DNA of 64,000 nt from Colius striatus (Eukaryota > Chordata > Aves > Coliiformes > Coliidae). Under the pieces are notes generated by a model. It saw nothing but the letters and a program-made list of their open reading frames with translations. It made no database searches and was not told where the DNA came from. The DNA is taken from NCBI RefSeq assembly GCF_028858725.1, contig NC_084759.1:86906944-86970943 (forward strand), in the 5' to 3' direction. The translations under genes were made by a program, and so were the position numbers. Shown here piece by piece: positions 56,422 through 64,000 of this stretch (position 1 is the first letter of the stretch; the number at the start of each line of letters is the position of its first letter).

Positions 56422-57342
56422 GGTGATGGAGCCAAGTTAGACGTCTGTGGCCAGTGGGGTTCCACAGGGATTGATTCAAAATCAAGCCAGTCTTATTCAA
56501 AATTTCATCAGTGACCTGGATGAGGGGACAGAGTGTACCCTCAGTAAGTTGGCCGGTGACACCAAACTGGGAGGACTGTCTGATTCCCTAGAAGGCTGTG
56601 CAGCCATTCAGTGGGATCTCGACCAGTTTGAGAGTTGGGCAGAGAGGAACCTCATGAGGTTCAACAAGGGCAAGTGCAGAGTCCTGCATCTGGGGAGGAA
56701 CAACCCCGTGTACCAGTACAGGCTGGGGGTCACCTCCTGGAGAGCAGCTCTGCAGAGAGAGACCTGGGAGTTCTGATTGAGAACAAACTAAATATGAGAC
56801 AGCAATGTGCCCTCGTGGCCAAGAAGGCCAATGGCATCCTGGGATGCATCAAGAAGAGTCAAGGCATGTTCTCCTCTCTCTCTGCTCTGCCCCAGTTAGG
56901 CCTCATCTGGAGTCCTGTGTCCAGTTCTGGGCTCCCCAGCTCAAGAGGGACAGGGAACTTCTAGAGAGAGTCCAGCAGAGGACTACAAAGATGATCAGAG
57001 AATTAGAACATCTTTCTTATGAGGAAAAACTGTGAGACCTGAAACCGTTCAAGCTGGAGAAGAGGAGACTGAGGGAAGACCTCATTAATATTTACAAGTA
57101 TGTAAAAAGTGCATGTCAAGAGGATGGGACAGCACTTTTTTTTCCTGCAGTGTCCAGTGATAGGACTTGGGGTAATAGACAAAAACTGGAACACGAAAAG
57201 TTCCAATTAAATGTAAGGGAAAACCACTTTACTGCAAGAGTGACAGTGCCCTGGGCACAGGCTGCACAGGGAGAGTGTGGAGTCTCCTTTTCTGGAGGTT
57301 TTCAAAACTCGCCTGAACACAGGTGGACCTCAAATGTGCTTC
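56422..57342 (+). mobile_element. CR1 LINE, ORF2 reverse-transcriptase C-terminal part, sense to SYTL5
   Basis: The first frame (56447-56776) reads SGVPQG, then [20 protein letters not shown], then [20 protein letters not shown]; the next frame continues with [20 protein letters not shown], and the one after with ERVQQRTTKMIRELEHLSYE. These are the CR1 reverse-transcriptase palm-to-C-terminal motifs. The position of the two-aspartate catalytic motif reads LAGD, so one aspartate is lost. There are also frameshifts, a local deletion near 57320 and no 3' tail. It is a dead copy. It is closely related, in opposite orientation, to the copy at 58782-59608. Confidence 0.93.
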
Positions 57343-58781
<1,439 letters not shown>

Positions 58782-59608
58782 TAGAATCATAGAATGGTAG
58801 GGTTTGGAAGGGACCTTTAGAGATCATCTAGTCCAACTGCTCTGCAGAACAAGGTCCACCTACATCAAGTTGCATAGGAATGTGTCCAGGTGGGTCTTGA
58901 AGACCGCCAAGGAAGGAGACTCTACACCCTCCCTGGGCAAGCCGTGCCAGGATTCTGTCACCCTCACAATGAAATAGTTCTTTCTTATGTTTATATGGAA
59001 CTTTTTGTGTTCCAGCTTCATCCCATTACCCCTTGTCCTGTTGCTAGATACAATATAAAAAAGGGATGTCCCAACCTCCTGACAACCACTGTTTATACTT
59101 GTAAATATTAATGAGATTCCCCCTTTAGTCTCCTCTTCTCTAGACTAAACAGTCCCAGTTCCTGCACCCTTTCCTCGTATGAAAGATGTTCCATTCCCCT
59201 GGTCATCTTGGTGGCCCTGTGCTGGACTCTCTCCAGAAGTTCTCTATCCCTCTAGATCTGGGGAGCCCAAAACTGGACACAGGACTCCAGATGAGGCCTA
59301 ACTAGGGCAGAGCAGAGAGAGAGGAGAACATGCCTTGACCTGCTGGCCATACTCTTCTTGATGCATCTCAGGATGCCATTGGCCTTCTTGGCCATGAGGG
59401 CAAACTGCTGGCTCATGTTCAGTTTATTATCAACTAGAACACCCAGGTCTCTCTGCAGAGCTGCTCTCCAGCAGGTCAACCCCCAGCCTGTGCTGGTGCA
59501 TGGGGTTGTTCCTCCCCAGATGCAGGACTCTGCACTTGTCCTTGTTGAACCTCATGAGGTTCCTCTCTGCCCAACTCTCAAGCTGGTCGAGGTCCTGCTG
59601 AATGGAAG
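58782..59608 (-). mobile_element. CR1 LINE, long 3' part, antisense to SYTL5
   Basis: Starts at the terminal TAGAATCATAGAATGG and GGAAGGGACC, passes through GGGAGCCCAAAACTGG and ends near CTGGTCGAGGTCCTGCTG. Read on the minus strand it encodes the CR1 motifs [33 protein letters not shown] and [15 protein letters not shown]. The 5' side is truncated before the reverse-transcriptase active site. An 81-base segment (59258-59338) matches the reverse complement of 56859-56939 with two differences by my count. Confidence 0.93.
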
Positions 59609-60890
59609 CACGTCAAACATTCACAAAATGCTTATTGATTTACTGTCACTCCTCTCAACAGTGTGAATTTGTCTGAGACAAAGTACTATGGTACATGGCA
59701 TTTTTAGTCTAGCACAGAAGCATATGCATAGCACAGCCGTAAGGGAAGAGGCTTATCTGATGATTTTATTTGCTGCACTGTTTTGGAGTATCTTTTTTCC
59801 AGTTGCAATCCAGTTTCAATTACTTTGTTTTCTACGGAAAGCTGCAAGCATCACAGATATTAAGTTGTTGGTGGGAAGTACTCTGACAGAAATCAGTTAC
59901 GAGCCAGTTGCAATCTGTTCGCATTACGGGGAGAGAAATGTAAGAGCTGAGTAATTCAAAATCAACAAAACAGAATTGAGAACAAGTGAGATCTGTATGT
60001 TCTGACAGACGTGGTATGTGGATCTGTAAGACAGGTGTAAAAATTGTGAGCCCAAGCACTTCAGTCCTTGTTTCTATCCTTCCTTTTTTTCTGTTTATAG
60101 CAATTGAACATCTCTGCACGAAGAGAGAGGGCTGTCTTGCTAATGACACTATTAGTGAGCATTCCAAAGGAAATTGTGCTGTGGTGGGAGGCAAAACAAA
60201 ATGGATTATCGCATTTCTCACAGTTGGAATATTGAGCATGGGGAGTGGAGGAGAAGGCAAGCGGATCACAGTGCTGAAAACAGAGAATCGGTTTTCTACC
60301 AGGGTATCAAGTGAAGAAACAAAAAGAGATGTTATATGTTCAAAGATATTTACTTGTTGTATACTTAGAAGAATAATCACTTGATTGATATCGTAGTACG
60401 GGATTTTGTATCTTGACTCAGTAACACAACCATGAAGGAAAGGAGACATGTATTGGGCAACAGAACTCAGTTATACAGCTTGATGTAGGAACTGGGTGGT
60501 ACAAGATAAAGATGTGATAAAATAATTGCATTAAAGAGGGAAAGAATCAGAGTTTTGTTTTTTTTTTTTACAGGCTGTTAAACTAATGAGATCAGGAAGA
60601 TCAGGCTTGTTAATTATATCAGAGTGAACCCAAATTGCTAGTTATGTCAGTCTTTGGCTACCTACACAGTGAAAAATTAATACACCAGAACATGGAGTTT
60701 AGGGTTTGTGTCTTCTAACTTTAACTTTAGCAGATTAACATCTGTTTTTAGCTAGATGCTTTAACCTTGAGCCAGTGGGGCACAACCAGAGGACACCCAT
60801 CTTACCTCTTAAGATGAAGCATGTTCAAGTGCTTGATTTTTTGAAATTATTTTAAATTGGTAGAGACTTGTCTCAGCTTCTTGTAGGTTG
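59609..60890. other. Unassigned intronic segment with opposed open frames
   Basis: The segment carries a 205-codon frame on the minus strand (59832-60449) and an overlapping 132-codon frame on the plus strand (59986-60384). The plus frame has a hydrophobic stretch (about 25 residues, near VLVSILPFFLFIAIEHL) and a few cysteines; I recognise no domain in either. They may be chance or the trace of an old insertion. No splice signals join them to SYTL5. Confidence 0.35.
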
Positions 60891-61119
60891 CTTCAACGAG
60901 TTCCTGACATGAGCTCACTGCTGTGCCTTTGAGAAATGAAGAAATGCAGGTGAGCATGGAGAACAGCAAACACAATACTACTCCTTAAAAATGAAGAAAG
61001 GAAGATCAAGGGATTTGTTGGCTCTGTCAGATTACCTTTTATTTCTCTAAAAATTACAAAACAAATGATTGTCATGCTGCTTGAAAGGTGAAAGAAGATA
61101 ACAAAACAATGACTAAGAG

Positions 61120-61494
61120 CTGACTCAAGAACAAATAATGTCGAAACCAATTTAATTTTGTCCTTTGACAGGGTGACAGACCTGGTGAGTAAAGGTGGAT
61201 CTGTTGATGTCTTATAACTTGATTTAAGCAAACCTAATAGGACTAGGAGTAATGGACAAAAGCTGGAACACAAAAAGTTCCACTTAAGGAAGAACTTCTT
61301 TGCTGTGAGGATGAGGGAGCCCTGGCACAGGAGGCCCAGGGAGAGTGTGGAGTCTCCTTCTCTGGAGGTTTTCAAAAACCTGCTTATACATGTTGCTGAG
61401 TGACCTGATTTAGGTGGACCTGTTTTAGAAGAAGGGTTGGACTAGGTGATCTTTATAGCTCCCTTCCAACCCCTACCATTCTGTGGTTATGTGA
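61120..61494 (+). mobile_element. CR1 LINE with internal deletion, sense to SYTL5
   Basis: A CR1 reverse-transcriptase-like stretch is visible at about 61140-61230 (translating to NLILSFDRVTDLVSKGG). It is joined directly to the ORF2 tail (AGGAGTAATGGACAAAAGC onward) and to the 3' end GTTGGACTAGGTGATC...CCATTCTGTGG. The missing middle shows an internal deletion. The element may reach further left (to about 60900) in degraded form. Confidence 0.8.
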
Positions 61495-62881
61495 ACCTGT
61501 CCATCTTTTTCTCACGCTGTACTAATAAGCTAATCAACAAGGGGAGGTATACTCTGGAATAAACTCTGTCAGTTTGACTGCAGACTTGCCTGGAAAATTA
61601 TAAAACTCTATTATCGGAGAAGTTATGGACATTTCACTGTCAAATTAAAAAAAAAAGCAGCAATTATAGAGCAGGCTTTTTACTCTTAAGTATTTTCATT
61701 AAAGGGATATAACAATACAGCAGATGAGGTTGCCAGTTACACGTGCAGGTAACAAAACTGAGAGGCATTCTGAAGGACAGGATTAGGATTCAGCAATGCT
61801 TACAATTTGAAGAAGTGATTTGAAGAAAAAGCAAGTGGTGGCTCCTTATGGGCATGTGGAAGTACTACAAGTGGACATAAACAAAGCTGCAGAAGTATAG
61901 AAGGAGGATGAAAATAGGTTATGCACCTGTTCCTTAGGCAAGGATATGGGTATTGTACTGAATGAAAAACAGAACATGAATCAACAGTCTTTTCTGTCCA
62001 GCATCACACAGGAATGTACAAACAGAATTATAGACTGTAAAATACATGATGCAAACCTTCCCAGTTTTGTGTAGCCCACTTGATGATGGCCAGTTGGAGA
62101 AAGCTCAGCAGAAAAGTGTGGTCACAAGTGTAGCACATGAGATGTCCAGAGTAATGGAAGGAGTCAGACATATTTGACCTGGAGAAGAGAAAACGGGGTT
62201 TTAAATCTCCAACAGTCAACTGTGTTGAGGTTGGATAAGAAAAGTAATGTGATACTTAGATTACAGTGGAAGAATTTAGGTTAGGTGATATGAATATTGT
62301 TTTAAAACCAGATCAGATAAACTTCTCTCAGGAATAATGACATCAGTAAAGATGGTTCCAGTTTTGGGGCTGAAAGAGGAGGTAACTTCTCAAAACATAA
62401 GCCACCTCTGCTTCTTGTGGTTGTGCTGCAATTCTGTGATGTTAGCAATCATCTTGAAAATGATTTCTTTCTAAAGCCTGTCTTCAAATTGTTACAAACA
62501 AGGGTGTAATCTGCTTGCAAAATGCTAAATTTATGTTGGTGATGGGTATCTTTATTAAATGGAAATCATATAGAGTGTTTTTGCAAGACTATAGTGACAG
62601 TTAATGATCTGTAAAATGCCTTTTACATTGCTAGGAGCACATAGAGAGATTATCTTCTGTGTGGGCAGTGTAGAGATTAACGTTTGAGACAGGTATTTCA
62701 GTTAAAATATTGTGCATAGTTCTAGTTTAAATTCAATCAGTTCTGCTTTCCTCTCACTGAAGTGAGAAATGCAGGTAGAATCAGGATTTTTAGTCTTCTT
62801 TAACTACATTTTAGAGGAGCTGATTAGTACAAATAGGGCCTCTGTTAAGATTAAAAGGCAGAGAGCAAGATAAAGAAAATA
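61495..62881. other. Presumed SYTL5 intron, nothing recognised
   Basis: AT-rich unique-looking sequence lacking recognised exons or repeats. Confidence 0.5.
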
Positions 62882-63170
62882 GGAATCATAGATTGTAGAA
62901 TCATTTTGTTTGGAAAAGACCTTCAACATCATCAAGTCCAAACCTTAACCTAGCACTACTAGGTTCAAAACTAAACCATGCCCCTAAGCACCTCATCTAC
63001 CCATCTCCTGAATACCTCCAGGGACAGTGCCTCAACCACTTCCCTGAGCAGCCTGTTCCAATGCTTGGCAACCCTTATAGTTAAGCCATTTTTCCTAACA
63101 GCCAATCTAAATCTCCTCTAGGACAACTTGAGACCATTTCTTCTTACCCTAAATTCAGTGTTGAGACAGT
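62882..63170 (-). mobile_element. CR1 LINE 3' part of another subfamily
   Basis: Begins GGAATCATAGATTGTAGAATC, continues with AAGACCTTCAACATCATCAAGTCC-like sequence and CAACCACTTCCCTGAGCAGCCTGTTCC, and ends near the reverse complement of the ORF2 tail. The wording (AAGACCTTCAA rather than AGGGACCTTTAG) differs from the other copies and points to a different, probably older CR1 subfamily. Confidence 0.85.
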
Positions 63171-64000
63171 TATGCTGTATGAGTGGCAAAAAAAAGGCAA
63201 GAGAAGGGAAAAAAACCCTTTTAGTTCTGTAGCATTGATCTGCATACAGTGTTTGTGTCTGTCAAATTGGTTTGGTTTACCATGCTAATGATTTTGCAAA
63301 AAGTGTTAGGAAACTTTTTTTTTGCTCATGTCCTGTTCTTTTAGCAGCTTTGATGACTGAGACTGGATAAACGTTGATAACAGTATAGACTGTAGTACCT
63401 GCTGTTCTGTTGCATTTGCAGAGCCAGGTTATACAGTTGTTATAATGGATATGTGCACTCATATCCCAGTCTTACATACTGTGAGACCTGTAAAAGGCAG
63501 GGGAAGGATTCGTGGCCTTTGTGAACTCTTTGCATTTTAGTGCTATACAATTTCTTATCTGCTCTGCCAAAATTGTACTCAAGAATGTCTATTAAGTGCT
63601 ATTTCAGGTGATAGAGGTAGCAGTAACTTGTAAAAGTCTTGCTCATCACTTATATCTGCAGAAGGAAATTTTCCAGAACTATTGGAAAGCCTATTGCATT
63701 AGTGAAGAGTGTCTTATACTGGGTGTTGCATGGTCTTCATTCAAAGAAAAGTTGACAAGTACTACAGAAATTACTGCAGAAATCTCTTGAATTACACAGC
63801 AAATTCAAAATGCTTGTAGAAACAAAGAGCACCTTAGGGAAATAGAAGAAAATGCAGACAGGATCAGCTAACATCAGCCTGTTAGTTCATTTAATAGATT
63901 TTAACCTTTCATTCTGAACAACATGGGATCCTGCCTATCCATTCCATAGTGCCGAAATTTGGGATGTCTGTAGTACAGCAAAAGGATGTTTTGTCACATA
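63171..64000. other. Presumed SYTL5 intron at the right edge
   Basis: No exon or repeat was recognised. The frame at 63596-63790 plus has no recognisable domain. Confidence 0.5.

Noticed and set aside
56635-57035. Separate short genes suggested by three consecutive plus-strand frames
   Set aside because: They are pieces of one frameshifted CR1 ORF2.
60893-61375. 160-codon minus-strand frame
   Set aside because: It is largely antisense to a CR1 copy, with no independent motif.

Overview
The window looks like part of a bird chromosome. It holds many chicken-repeat-1 (CR1) LINE fragments on both strands, several with the family's 3' end (a GGTTGGAAGGGACC-type stretch next to ATTCTGTG/CATAGAAT repeats). 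It also has a long-LTR-like element, two CpG islands, small introns in one gene and very large ones in the other. There is no bacterial-type gene packing. Nearly all coding sequence is spliced, so the longest single open frames are not the genes.

Layout. About 1-3170 is intergenic or the 3' end of a convergent neighbour. From 3177 to 10100 on the minus strand lies a complete DYNLT3 gene (dynein light chain Tctex-type 3). Its five coding exons join with no frame error into a 116-residue protein, with a CpG-island promoter at about 9540-10530 and a 3' UTR of about 2.1 kb ending at an AATAAA. From 10.5 to 24 kb there is a gene-poor interval with an old LINE (11.7-12.9 kb), a younger CR1 (14.15-14.69 kb) and an LTR-like element (15.6-16.6 kb). 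A second CpG island (24.04-25.0 kb) has plus-strand splice donors and is the likely promoter/first exon of SYTL5. A ~25 kb intron then leads to the SYTL5 start exon (50126-50244), and an 8.2 kb intron leads to the zinc-finger exon (58488-58703). The rest of SYTL5, including its linker and C2 domains, lies beyond the right edge.

The two genes sit head to head about 14 kb apart (minus-strand DYNLT3, plus-strand SYTL5). This is the arrangement known from vertebrate Xp11.4-like synteny (CYBB-DYNLT3-SYTL5). Both products act in vesicle and motor traffic: DYNLT3 as a dynein cargo-adaptor light chain, SYTL5 as a Rab27 effector. I see no shared control element that ties them together.

I found no convincing new system. 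The most interesting structural feature is a pair of closely related CR1 copies in opposite orientation that flank the SYTL5 zinc-finger exon. They could pair in the pre-mRNA and favour back-splicing, exon skipping or RNA editing. Other points are three perfect short hairpins, two young tandem duplications and an unexplained segment at 59.6-60.9 kb.
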